The position numbers and the translations under genes are program-made. The notes under the pieces were generated by a model. That model was given only the letters and a program-made list of their open reading frames with translations. It did no database searches and had not been told where the DNA came from. A DNA stretch of 64,000 nt, taken from NCBI GenBank assembly GCA_028673005.1, contig CM054114.1, positions 12,369,108-12,433,107 of the forward strand. The letters are read 5' to 3'. Positions 35,167-46,802 of the stretch are shown one piece after another; position 1 is the first letter of the stretch; the number at the start of each line of letters is the position of its first letter. This stretch comes from Tanypteryx hageni (lineage: Eukaryota; Arthropoda; Insecta; Odonata; Petaluridae).

Positions 35167-35498
35167 CAGTGGCGGATTTAGGGGGGGGGGGTCGCACATT
35201 GCCCGCGCCAGAGGCCCCTTGAAGTAACGGGCTTCGAAAAAATGTCCGTGTATATAATCTCAGAAATATTAATTGTCTCAATTTAAAAATCGGTGGAACC
35301 TCTCTATGATTCCATAGAAAAACGATCGTTAAGAGGTGTCACAAAAGAGGGTGGCTATAAATTTAGATTGCAGGATCCCCCGACTGCTTAGCGCCAGGGC
35401 CTCCCAAATGTTTAGCGCCAGGGGCCCCAAAATGTTTAGCGCCAGGGGTCCCAAAATGTTTAGCGACAAGGGCCCCGATAGACGTAAATCCTCCACTG
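35167..35498. mobile_element. hAT-type non-autonomous element with internal tandem array
   Basis: The left end is CAGTGGCGGATTTAGGGGG and the right end in reverse is CAGTGGAGGATTTACGTC, so the outer 13 bases match apart from one. This CAGTGGCGGATTTAGGGG end is characteristic of a widespread hAT group. Flanks tcctaccc and ccctcacc match only at 5 of 8, so the duplication is weak. A second CGCCACTG end-like motif lies at about 35537, so the element could extend to there. The interior holds a four-unit 24-bp array. Confidence 0.65.
35386..35481. repeat. 24-bp tandem repeat, four units
   Basis: Four exact-length units of the form GTTTAGCGCCAGGGGCCCC followed by AAAAT occupy 35386-35409, 35410-35433, 35434-35457 and 35458-35481. 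They differ by a few substitutions. Each unit contains the self-complementary GGGGCCCC or a one-base variant. The array is internal to the hAT element. Confidence 0.9.
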
Positions 35499-35544
35499 CC
35501 CTCACCCGCCGCGAGGGGGTTTTGGAGGTGTCCAATGCGCCACT

Positions 35545-37100
35545 GGATGGAATGATGATAAAATAGGATTTTGTGTAATCTTCACGAATTAGGCGAGGTG
35601 AATGCATAACCATGTAAATGATAACTGCATGTGCAGAAATAACGGAAAATGTCTTTAACGGCCAGGTAATATGCTACTTTAGAGTTTTATCAAAAATTAT
35701 GTCGTGAATTTATTTCCAATTTCGATACATTTTCACTGAATAATTCACTGAACAAACACCGCCAATTTAACATATTAGGGAATTGAATTATATTTCCTAT
35801 CAGAGAAACTAGAATTAGCGGTGCATTTTCCCTTTATGAATAACTTTTTTAAATGAACAACTTTTCATTAGCCAGCTCATCCTCTTTTTAAGCTTAAAAC
35901 TCATCGATCGTCGCTTTGAATTTTATTGTTAATTTATTTATTAGCGCAGAGGGAACGTCACTTGTCTTTGCAAACAGTTTCGATCCTGTGTTGAAATATC
36001 TTGAGGGTTGTTTAGCAAAATTAATTACGAATAATGCCTTTTTAAATGGAATAATTAACTTTGTTCTGAAATGAAATGAATTTCCACGGATACAATTTTC
36101 CAATGCGATTTTATTTCGCCGAAACGTATTAATTATTTATCAGATTAAAATTGTTCAAAACAGGAGTGCAGCTCAAATGAAAAGTACGATTAAATAATAA
36201 ACAATTATTCTAGACTAAAAAGTTTCCTGGGAACTAATTATACATTTAATTTCAATAATGAGCACCGAAAAAAGAAACAATGGATATTTGAATCGCAACT
36301 TCCTTTTGCATTTTAATTAAATTATATTTAAATGGGATTTAATAATGAAAATAAATTTAATGGGTTTCGCATTATGGATGTTTCAGCTATTGTAAAATTT
36401 TAAATTAACTCATTGTTTGCACATTTAACTTTTATATGCGCTCTCTCTGCGCCGAAGTGGTTCAGTAATTTTTTTGGATGTGCTCTAAAATTTTACAGGA
36501 ACTAAAAAAATACCAGCCGATAAACGAAAAACACAGTGTTGTTAAATCGACTGAAATGTTTATTCGTTGGAAAAAGAGGCCATTTTAGCACACTATCATT
36601 GTCATTTCTTACAGGAATTGTTTTAAACCCTTGATTATTAATCGTTAAAAATATTCTTATTTTTTAGTTGATATATGTGTATTTCTCAAGTACGGGAGGT
36701 CGTTGGAGCTTGAGGAAGTAATTTCGCAACAAATGAAATCGTGAAACGTTCGTTTATGCGTAGTATCAAATGTGAGGGAATAATTCCAGAGCAAATTGCA
36801 CAAGGAACTAAATCGCCGAGTAAAGGGTCGCAGATGTGCATTTTAGCGATTTTTTTTCGATTACTCCACAGCAGATGACCCTAGTTCCATAAAATGTATA
36901 CCATATGTAATCCTACTGTAGAACTCTCTATCCTGGAATTTTGGCGTTTTAAACTTTGATCATTTTTTAATGGGCGGATGAAGCGAATACATAAGCGATG
37001 ATTTTTGAAAAAGCGATAAGAATAATACAAGTTACGAAATGACAACTTAAAAAGACAGGTCACATACGAAGTTATCTTTATACCACCACAAAGCCTTCTC
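35545..37100. other. AT-rich non-coding sequence
   Basis: No gene, RNA or element was recognised. Short frames are scattered and featureless. Confidence 0.4.
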
Positions 37101-37104
37101 ATGT

Positions 37105-37142
37105 GACGGGGAGTGGGGAAGGGGGGGGAGGGGAGGGGAGGA
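37105..37142. repeat. G-rich purine tract
   Basis: Runs of GGGG separated by A, about 38 bp. Confidence 0.7.
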
Positions 37143-37365
37143 CTCATCAAAACCGTAAATCTCTTTTGTTTGAATATTATAACGTTCTTCAGTTTAAATT
37201 CTGTATATTAATCTACAATAATAACCGATGTTCATCGCAATAGCTTTTGAATATGTCCAGTTATTTCTTATAATCGGACGCAGTTTGATGCTAAACAGCC
37301 ATTTTGATCATGATTCATCAGTTGTTTAGTACTTGTCACGCGTGAATAAATTATATCAACACTTT

Positions 37366-37368
<3 letters not shown>

Positions 37369-37400
<32 letters not shown>
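37369..37400. repeat. (AT)n microsatellite
   Basis: About 16 uninterrupted AT units. Confidence 0.95.
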
Positions 37401-37403
<3 letters not shown>

Positions 37404-38375
37404 TTGCAATATTATCATTTACGTCTTTTTCAACATCAAATAGTCTTTGAGGAATTTTTCTCGGTCAACTAAAGCAAGTTTAATATTCTTAGACGGAGAT
37501 TCTTTTTCCAATATCTTCGTGTTTATGTAGATTTCATTCGTGTTGGCTTAAATTCATTCAAGTAAAGATTTTATTGGCAATTTGCTTACCATGTTAATTT
37601 CGCTACAAATGTTTTTCCCTAAATAACGCTAAATTGATAATTCGGTATGTGGTGCCCATTTGTGAACGTAATTTGTTTTTCATCATAATTCCGTTCAATA
37701 AGATCTTTATCTATTTCTTTTAAATATAGAAAAATATTTAGTGATCGAGTTTGAGACGTGAACAATTTACATCCTTATTTACCTTCATCTCACGAACAGC
37801 GTGGAGTAAAATGACAAATAATGCCAATTTAATAATCCTATTCGTAAATTATACTTAAGGATTTAATGGCACAGCTATACTGTTATAGCTGCATAAGAGC
37901 TAAATAGCCTAATTCCCTGGTAGGATATACCGTAACAGTTACGAAGAATTTGTGGGCTAACAATTTCTTACACTATTCCATTCTATCTAGAGAAAACAAT
38001 TTTATTCGTTCAATCTTTGACAAATAAACGATAAAGTTTCTATAGGAATAGTTTTGTGATTGAAAGATGACATTTCATAAACATCTCGTCCGATGATTTC
38101 CAAAGTGTGTGTCACGAGAGAAAAATACAAATGTATATTAAGATAAGAGGGTTCCAAAAACAGTAAATGAGTTAGGGTAGAGTCAGTCAAAGAAATTCGT
38201 AAACCACTACCATCAAGACGTTTTGATACTTCCATTGTTTCGCGCACCAGCGAATATATGGCGCCGTCCTCTAGTCCGAATAAAAGAGAAAGGGTCGCCC
38301 TTTATATCCCGAAATGCATTCCTCCTTTTCATCAGAGATGCGAAATATATCACCTTTCAGATGTACTCGCAATTA
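37401..38375. other. AT-rich non-coding sequence
   Basis: Nothing supported. Confidence 0.4.
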
Positions 38376-38379
38376 AACG

Positions 38380-38482
38380 TGTGAGAGAAAGGGAGAGAGA
38401 GGGGGAAGGAGAAGAGAGAGTGAAGAAGAGAGAGAGTGAAGAAGAGAGAGAGTGAAGGAGAAGAGATAGAGATGGAAGACCT
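38380..38482. repeat. GA-rich purine tract
   Basis: Contains AGAGAGAGTGAAGAAG repeated about three times at 38414-38462. Overlapping frames on both strands are compositional. Confidence 0.75.
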
Positions 38483-38699
38483 GAGGCGGTTGAGGGGACA
38501 GGCACGGCAATCCGAGAGAGATCAGCGGGATAAAAGGGGTTTCATTAAGCGAGTGAGAGACGGAGAGGGGGTGGGTGTTGAGGGATGGATTCCTCGTAAG
38601 GTGATACGGCGCTGCACAGTCTCCTTTAAAAGTCTCGTGCGTACAGAGAACAGCGCCCCCTGATCCAAGACATCCCTCGCATATCATTAACACTCTCCT

Positions 38700-38795
38700 C
38701 ACAATCCCATCCTCCGTCCTTTCCTTACTCCCCTTTACCCCAATTACTCCTTTTTCCCTCTCTCTCTCTCTCCCTCCCTCTCCTTTACCTCCTTC
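38700..38795. repeat. CT-rich pyrimidine tract
   Basis: CTCTCTCTCTCTCCCTCCC run centred at about 38760-38790. Confidence 0.7.
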
Positions 38796-39904
38796 TCCGA
38801 GGGTTTTTTCTCAATATCATCCTTGCAGTCCACCCTTTTTGGAATATTGAAATTTGCGCGTTCATCGCTTCCCCACCACCTCTATTATTCCATATGCCTT
38901 TCCCTCCACCTACTCTATTCTCCGCTCAAGGGGAAAAAACTACGCGACGGAGTGTGGATGAAGGGAGGGGGTTGTGGGTGGCGGGGGCGCACGGTAAGGG
39001 GTTATGGGATGGTTTAATATTAATGGCGAGCCAGTGACTGGCAGTATTACGATGGGAGCGCCTTTAATGCCATCTTGCGGAGGGAAACTCGACTGATTAT
39101 CTCGCGCCTGCGGACATGTTGACAGGAGTAGTTGTAGTAATGTGTTTCTTAGTGTGTCAGAAATATTAAATCGCGCTTCATTTGTTATCTTGAGTATTAT
39201 TGCGTTCTACGGAATACGATGTTATGAAGAGTCGGCAACGTTTTTAATTAGGCACCACTCTATACGAATTAATGCAATAAAATATCGTACGGCGTGGCAC
39301 AACTATACTTCTATTTGGTATACATATTGTGATGTTTAATTTCATATATGGAATATTCAGTGAAACGCTGAATATTACATCATGGTGGTAAAACAAAAAA
39401 CTAAATCTAAAAGAATGTTTAAGTCAAATAGCTAAATTTTTATTAAGTGTCACCGCATATTAAACGCATCAATATATAAATATCTACTTAATTCTATCCA
39501 TAGTTTAAATAAAAGCATGCTATGGAAAACAAAAATTAACTGTAGGACATGGAAAAATTCTTGTAAGTTCTATATTATATGCTGAATATAAAAAAATGTT
39601 TACAACTTTTTGTCAAGCCTCTTTCAAACATGAAACCCGGTGAGGCGGCGGCGTGTTTTGGAGGAGATATATTACAAAAACATTAAAGCAGGCCAGCTAT
39701 TGCTGTGAGGGCATATTTTTTACGACGGCCTAAGGAGATTGGAGAGTAATACGTAGAGCACTGGAGGAAAGGCAGAAGATGTTTTTTTCTCATCGTTTGG
39801 GGGCGCTGACAGCTCCTTCATTCATCGATCCTGCTGGGACGCCCCAGATGAAAGGAAGTCTGTCTTCGTATCTGTTGGGCTTCGAAAAAAAAAAATATAT
39901 ATAT
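38796..39904. other. Non-coding sequence
   Basis: No supported gene. A GC-richer patch lies at about 39635-39760, with no identified content. Confidence 0.35.
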
Positions 39905-40790
39905 ATATGAGGGGAAGAGAGGTCGAGGGAAGGGTTCTTTCTCCTCTCTCGGCCAGGTTAAAGAAAAACCCTTGGATTCGAGAATGGAAGGGTGAGGAGG
40001 AGGGAGCGTTGAGGGTGGGGAATACGGGGGAGGGAGAGACAGGAGATGTAAGGGAGAGGGGATGGGGAGGCGAGGAAGGAGGGTTCAAAAGGGCAAAGGA
40101 GGGATAGAGGGTGAGGGATGGATAGAAGGAGGAGGGCAGGTTCCGAAAGGAAAAGGGAGGAAGGAGGTGGGAATAGGAGGCAATTAGAATGGTAATGAAG
40201 ATGAAACAGAGAGAGAGATGAGGTCGGAGAGAAAAAGTAAAGAGACTGGAACGTTTGGTGGGATTAAACATTATCCAAATTTTTTACCTCCTAAATGGGA
40301 TGGGTTTTTGAAAGGGAGTGTGGGTGGAAGGGAAACTTTCATGGGACGAGAGGAAGGGAAGGTGACCTTTTTGAGAAACCAATAGAGAAGGTGACAAGAG
40401 ACAATTCGAGGGATTGATGAGGGAGGGAAGGGAACTTGGAGAGGAAGAGAGAGGGAGGATGCATGGAGAGAAGAGATAAAACGTTGAGTGCAAGAAAAGA
40501 GGGAAGTGAGGAGAAGAAAGCACCTGAGGAAGAGGAAAGAGGGCGAGAAGAGAGAGGTATTGAGGGGTGGGGGCGCTGATTTCGTTTTTTTCATTTTAAT
40601 GAGGAATTGAGTGAAGGAGAGAAAAGGGGAGTTAAGGAGTGAAGAGAGATTCAGGGAAGGAGAGGCGATGAAGGGGAGGAGAACTTAATTATGTAAAGAG
40701 TGAGGGAAGGTTTTTTGGGATGCGAGAGGCAGTGGTGTTGGGGAGAGAGGGGAAAAGGAGGGAGGACAAGGGAGGGGGAGCCGAGGAGAG
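39905..40790. repeat. Extended purine-rich domain
   Basis: About 0.9 kb is strongly purine-biased on the plus strand, with short interruptions near 39940-39980 and 40265-40330. It is less regular than the 34-kb array, with mixed GGAAGGAG, GAGAGAG and GGGAAGG words. Minus-strand open frames of 79-149 codons here are Ser/Pro/Leu-rich and compositional. Confidence 0.75.
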
Positions 40791-43700
40791 GAAATTAAGA
40801 CCTCGGGTGGATAAGAACGTGCCAGGAATAGAGGATTGACTCTCTGGTTTAGTGCCACGCGTGTGTACGTTCGAGAAATATTTTATGACGCACTTCAGAG
40901 TACTCGTGACAATCTCCCATAGAGAGCTTTTGCATTCTCCCCCTGAAGCACGATTTCCAATCATGTCCTCGTGCATTAAAGTGGTCGGCTGGTATTTCTG
41001 AAAGTCGTAAAGCTGTGAAAATGCAAATTTTTATCTGTCCTAGAGAAATACGCGCATTGGTGATATCAAGCGTGTTTTAATTAAGGTTCTTCTCGATTGA
41101 ATCAGTATACTTTACAAAAGATAATTGCCACGAGATTGGCGTTTTAGATTTCGGCAGGAATAAGATGTAGAAAACCTAGCGGTGTGCAGGAAACATTCTC
41201 GAAAAGTATTGGTTTGCACGCATATTCAAAAGAAGTGAAGAAAAATGAAATTAAAAGTTTTGTATTGCCAAATGTTAGCCTGAATAGCTAAATAAATGTA
41301 AATTTACAAAATTCAACGCCTCGGATGTTGCGAATGTCATAGAAAAATTCTGAGGAAATCTTTCCTTGTGAACTAATGCTGGATGATGCAGAAAAAGACG
41401 TTATTTTTTAAAATGTCACAGTTATAAAGAGCTAGAAAGTTAAGATTTTTAAAAAGAGAAAAAGCGAATGTTTTAGCTGATATTGCATAATGAATGAACA
41501 GCTATTTTGTAGAAATAGATTATATTTAACTTTTCCAATAAAACCTTGTTCTTATGCTTCCTGTGCTCGAAAAACGAAGCTACAGCTGAATTATCCTTTA
41601 TAAACTTTTGCAAGATTTGAGTAATACACGGAATGTTGAATTACAATCTACACACAAATTTATGCAAACGATTTTACATATTTATTTTAATTCATGAAGC
41701 CCAACTCATGTAGAATCAGAGAGAGCGATCTGCCTACCGTACACGGGATTGTATCTGAGATCGTAGAATTGCTGTAGATTTGAAATTTATTTGCATGTAA
41801 TGTGTATAAAAGGCATTACATGAGCTCATGATTTACTTACATTTTAATTTCAAATTTTGCCGTTCAAAAGATAATATGTAGAGGTCCTTCAATTCGCAAA
41901 TGAATTTTTTAATGTAATAATTTAAAATTACCGTAATATGGAGCTATTAATTTACACTTGTGAAGTTAAAACTTTTGCAGTTCTGATTTTAAGCGCAATA
42001 ACTTAAACTCAATGTGAGATTTAAGGTCCGAGAGCGTCGTGAAGTAGCGAGTCTTTCATATTTTGTCCTCTGGGAGACATAAAGACAGGCTGCGGGCGTG
42101 CGAAATCACTCGAACTGCTCCACCCTCGACACATTCTAACGCTTACCTGTTTAAATTTTGAACTAGGTGGCGTTGTAAACAGACAAAGGAAGTGTAAAGA
42201 TAGTAGTATTTTTTAGCGCGTTTTTAAAATGTTATTTGCATGAGTTTTGAGTGCGACATGCAAAAAAGTAATTAAAAGAATCCGTTCCGAGCCGTTATTA
42301 GGAGCTTCTACGCGTTCGAGGCGTTATTAATTCTTAATCGCGAAAGGCGTCAAATTAACGATTAAACAACAGGCTCTTGTTTCATGGTGGCAAAAAATCG
42401 ACGAAGGTGCTTTAGCAAGGTAATATCCGCTTGCCGCGTTTTTGAACTTAATATTCCCTTTTATAAAAACAGCAATTCTATCCGTCGTTTCTTTGAAATG
42501 TTCATTTTATTCCCTCGCAGGACTCCCGTTTGTCACTCCATTATATTCTCATTCCTTTGTGTTTCATCTGAGCCCTGTAGAATTTTTTAAGTCCATTATG
42601 TAAAGGAAACTCGCCAGAAACTTGGTCACTCTGCGAAGATAATGAATGAATTTTTCCTTCGGATCGGTTTCGAATTGTTTTCTTGTTCGCTCTTTGCGGC
42701 GAAATCCTACAAAGGGCACGAAATGCAAAAAAAAACGAAGAAAAAAAGCATGGTTGCTTACGGAAAGCGAGGCATTGAGCAACATTTTCTATTGCCGCAG
42801 TCAGCCGCTTCCAGTCGCGATGACTGGCATTTCCTCATAATTAAGTTTTAATGGCTGCGTTGAGTTCCTAATTGATGTTTGTAAAGTTGCAAATGAAATG
42901 TATATGGTTCCCTTTTGAATTATCCGTGTATTAACAACGCATGTTCATTAACATTTTGAATGGCCTTTCGACGGAGAACTCTTCCTGTCCCGAGACGATG
43001 GATTATCCTCATTGCTGAGAGTGTAAATTTTATACGCTGACTTAGTGTAAATAACAGTGCGAAGCCAAAAAGTCTCCTCCAGAATTCCCCCTTATGATAA
43101 AAAGCTATGTTGGTTGGTTGGTCCATGTCACGCTCTTAAAACGCGAATAACTCAATTAAAAATGTAGATATAAACTTAAAATTTGGCAGAGATAATCTAC
43201 TCGGATATGAAAATGTTGTGACGAAGGAAAATTTACGATAAACGTCCAGGTTTTGACTCCGGACGATGATTTGCATTCCCCATAAGATAACACGTAAAAA
43301 TCGACTTTTTGACGCGCAGACTTTTCTTCTTTTTGAGATTAAAATTAGAAAGAACTACCCTACGATCTTCGAATCTAAACTATTGTAAAGAAAAAATTAT
43401 ATAGTATCGTACTCTGTTCATTTTTTTTGCCTGCAGTTCGAAATTACTCATGAAAAATGTTTAATTCACATATTTTGGGGAAATCTTACCATTTTAACGG
43501 AATGTTGCCATGCCCACCAATTACATTGTTAAACCTCAAAATCCTATTGTTATCTCAATTCTTATAAGTTTACGCGCGTATTGAAGACTTTTAATACGAG
43601 AAGGAGAGAAATATGAAGTAGAGGGAAATGATATTCTGCAAACAACATTCGTTGCTTTATTTACGAGAAGGAATACTACAAGAGCTGAAATACTATTAAA

Positions 43701-44049
43701 AAAGATTAAAAATAGTAATATTGAGCTAAAATCAAAATTAATGAAATAGAACTGGTATGAAAATCTGAGGACCGTGCTGGACGTTTTAATAAACAAACCG
43801 AGCGTGTAAAAAATGTATAGAGTGAAGGATTGCGCGATAGATTCCGGGAGTATATTGAAATTTGACAGAAATTTATATAATGAGATAATCAGAATTAGTT
43901 TACTTAGGTTTGAAATGGTAATTTAGGAAATAACTGCTCGTTTGTAGGGTTATTTTGAGGGTAGAGGAATATATTGCACTTCCTTCGAATAAAACTAATA
44001 AATTTTGATTTAATGAAACATTTTATGTGGAGTGAAAATTAAAAAGTAT
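40791..44049. other. AT-rich non-coding sequence, 3.3 kb
   Basis: No gene or RNA is supported. The stretch 43130-43500, with GCGAATAACTCAATTAAAAA-like sequence followed by further AT-rich text, resembles the non-core part of the hairpin repeat at 5870-6170 in style only, so it is not called. Confidence 0.35.
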
Positions 44050-44985
44050 ACAATTCACATTGCAGTATGTTCCAAAGAGTTGAGTTACGAGTATATTCTT
44101 GGTATCATATTAATGCTTAATAAATGCACCATTTTAGTGCTTTAATACGGGTCAGGCTTTTTTGCAATGGTATAACACATATACTGAATCTATTAAGTAG
44201 TTAGATGGTGGAAGGGAAAGGGAATGGAAATGACCGGAAATTGAGAACAAGGAAGAGGAGGGCGTAGCATTTGCATAGAATTAAAAGGAGCTGCAGCAAA
44301 AAAATAACAATAATAAATTATAATTCATTATAAAATATTTTATACGATCAAATCATGCGCCATTTCCAAATGGTGAGATTTCATAAAACTAAATATAACG
44401 TTATTTTCAATGGATTTCTTTAAACGATAATACCAGAAAATATTTCGAACCGAATTTCTAATAGGATTGAAAAAATATCATTCTCTGACTTTTATTTTAA
44501 TTTCTTTAAATAAAGTCAATGTTCTGAAAAATGTTCAAAACTACTACACCTAGTTAAAAGAAAATTGCGCTCTTACAATTTAGTTAAAACTCAATGCAGC
44601 TCATGTAAGTATTTAGTTCACAGTAAGTTACTACACATTTTTCCTTTGATGGAAAATTGACTGTCCATTAACATTTTATCCTGTTTTTACGCCTAAGAGT
44701 AAAAATTCAATTATTAAGTCAAATTCTATTCATTTGAATAACTTATAATTTGCTCTATTATCTATCTTATTATTTCGATTTTACTCTTATTTTCAGCAAA
44801 TATTTGGATAAGAATTTGGAATCACTGATAATAATTTTTAAACAATATAACAAAGATAACTTTCGAAAACACTGATTTAATTGTGCATGAAATCTACCCC
44901 AGTTGATAGCAAATTTTACTGATTTTTCATAACGAAATCAAATATCTTTAGAATAATTTCATGATGATTTCATACGAGAGAGAGA
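44050..44985 (-). repeat. Arm B of the 0.9-kb inverted repeat pair
   Basis: Reverse-complement partner of 29690-30635, about 13.4 kb away. The match is strongest at 44145-44350 (GGGTCAGGC, TACTGAATCTATTAAGTAGT, AAAAGGAGCTGCAG) and at 44680-44945. It abuts a GA microsatellite at 44978. It is non-coding. Confidence 0.8.
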
Positions 44986-45038
44986 GAGAGAGGGGGAGAG
45001 AGAGAGGGAGAGAGAGGAAGAAAGAAAGGAGAGAGAGA
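44978..45038. repeat. (GA)n microsatellite
   Basis: GAGAGAGA and GGGAGAGAG runs next to the end of the inverted-repeat arm. Confidence 0.85.
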
Positions 45039-46617
45039 CAAAATTAAATGTTCCATAAATTAAAAATAGTTTTGAGAATATAAGAATTCTATAGCGTAAT
45101 GTATTTCTTTGTCATAAAACTTCTATTAGCACAAAACAATTTTTACTCTCTGGAACACACTATTTTGTGAATTTTATATCCATTGTTTACTTTTAGTGCA
45201 TATAAAAGTTAGTTTCATTAATATTTTATTTCAATTTTATTTTTACTTAATAGTATAAAAAATATATTACGCTAATAGTGCGGTCTGATCGAATGCCGAC
45301 ATTTTAAAAACTGCACAAACCGTTTATTACTAGATTAATTAAGCATGGATTTTTAGAGAATACATACTATCGTAGGAAATTTTGTAACATTTAATATCGT
45401 CTTACAGATCATCTGATCATTAAAACGGATGAATCTCTATCAAAAGACAGCCGAGAAGCATTAATTCGAATTCTTTAAATAAACATTAAAGACAGATTCC
45501 AGATGATTAAACGAAAATCTTAAACAGAAGGTCGAAGATTTCTTTATATTTGAATAATGTATGAAAAAGAGATATGGATAAATTAATAAAGCTTTCATTA
45601 TTACGTTTTACAAACGTACACTTTAGAAGGATAATTGCGTTTGCCTTGAGAATAGACCCAATCCATTAGTTGGATGAACGTAAACCGTGACCTTTAATTT
45701 CTATTCTCGTGACAAGTTCGCGTTACGCGCAAAGAGCCTTATTTATCCTCACACGATCAGAAATTACGATTCATGACCCACATTTCACACTTCCCTTCTC
45801 TTTTTACGAAGACATTAAATCTATTCTCCAGCCAAGTCGAATGGCTTTAATTATGCATTCGCGTCTCTATTGAAATGCGATTGAAATGTCCTCTAGCGAG
45901 AATTTCTTCTACTGACGTACTTGCGCTCGCGGATTTTCCCCCTTAATAATGTTCTCCTAAACACGTATAAACTTAATTAGAACCAGTGATTCTCACTCTG
46001 TCGGATTTCGCCAATTAAAATCACGCAAATGAGTTGGGAAACGTTTCTCCCTCACTCCCAGTTGTTTTGTGTCTCCCATGTTTCTTCTTGTCATCGAATC
46101 TTTCTCTCTTTCTATCTCCTTTACTCTCTTTCCCTGTTCAATTTCATTCTTCATCTGATATTCTCCCATACTTTGCACCCTTTCTCTTAATCCCTATCCC
46201 TGATTGTCTTCATATTCCTACCTCTTTCGAACTTTCGTCCGAAATGAATAAATTTGGCAAAGTTAAGCCGAATGTTATTAGCTTCCAGCCTATTTCGCCC
46301 TTCTCTCGTATCAATCTTATTAATATGTAGACTTTTACTTATCTAAAGAATAGTTAACACCCTATTTTCCTTTATCTCTTCCTCTCCTTCTCTCTCCCTC
46401 TCTCTCTCTCCCCTTCCAGCCTCCTCCTTCCACTACCTACCCCATTGCTGCCCTAGACCGTAATCCACGCGATTGTTCTCAATATCCAGAGCCATCAATC
46501 ACCCGTGAGAAGGAGGATTCCACTCTCGCCCGCGCGGGAAACGGTTATTAACTGCTCGTACATGATGGCAATTTTCTTACCCGTGGCTCCCGACCCCATT
46601 GTGCTCCCGATGAAAAG
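45039..46617. other. AT-rich sequence with CT patches
   Basis: CT-rich stretches lie at about 46080-46140 and 46375-46425. A CAGTGATTCTCACTCTGTC motif at 45986 looks like a hAT end, but no partner was found. No gene is supported. Confidence 0.4.
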
Positions 46618-46802
46618 GTATCCCTCCCCCCCCTTCTCCCTCCCCCTTCTTCCTCCCCTCCTCATCCCTCCCTCTTCCTACCTTTCCTCCTCCATCCCCC
46701 TCCTCCTCCCTCCTCTCCTCATCCCTCCCTCTTCCTACCTTTCCTTCTCCCTCCCTTTCCTCCTCCCTCCCCCTCTTCCCTCCCTCCACCTACTCCTCCG
46801 TC
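46618..46802. repeat. CT-rich tract with an internal long duplication
   Basis: A pyrimidine tract in which the block CTCCTCATCCCTCCCTCTTC-CTACCTTTCCT occurs twice (about 46658 and 46716, 58 bp apart). The duplication shows growth by slippage or unequal exchange of a long unit rather than by single-base repeats. Confidence 0.8.

Noticed and set aside
43101..43124. GGTTGGTTGGTT microrepeat
   Set aside because: Only three units, without any wider structure.
43130..43500. Possible further copy of the hairpin repeat
   Set aside because: Only a vague stylistic likeness to 5870-6170. No shared hairpin, microsatellite or core could be matched.
45986..46005. Possible hAT left end CAGTGATTCTCACTCTGTC
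   Set aside because: No matching right end or 8-bp duplication was found downstream.
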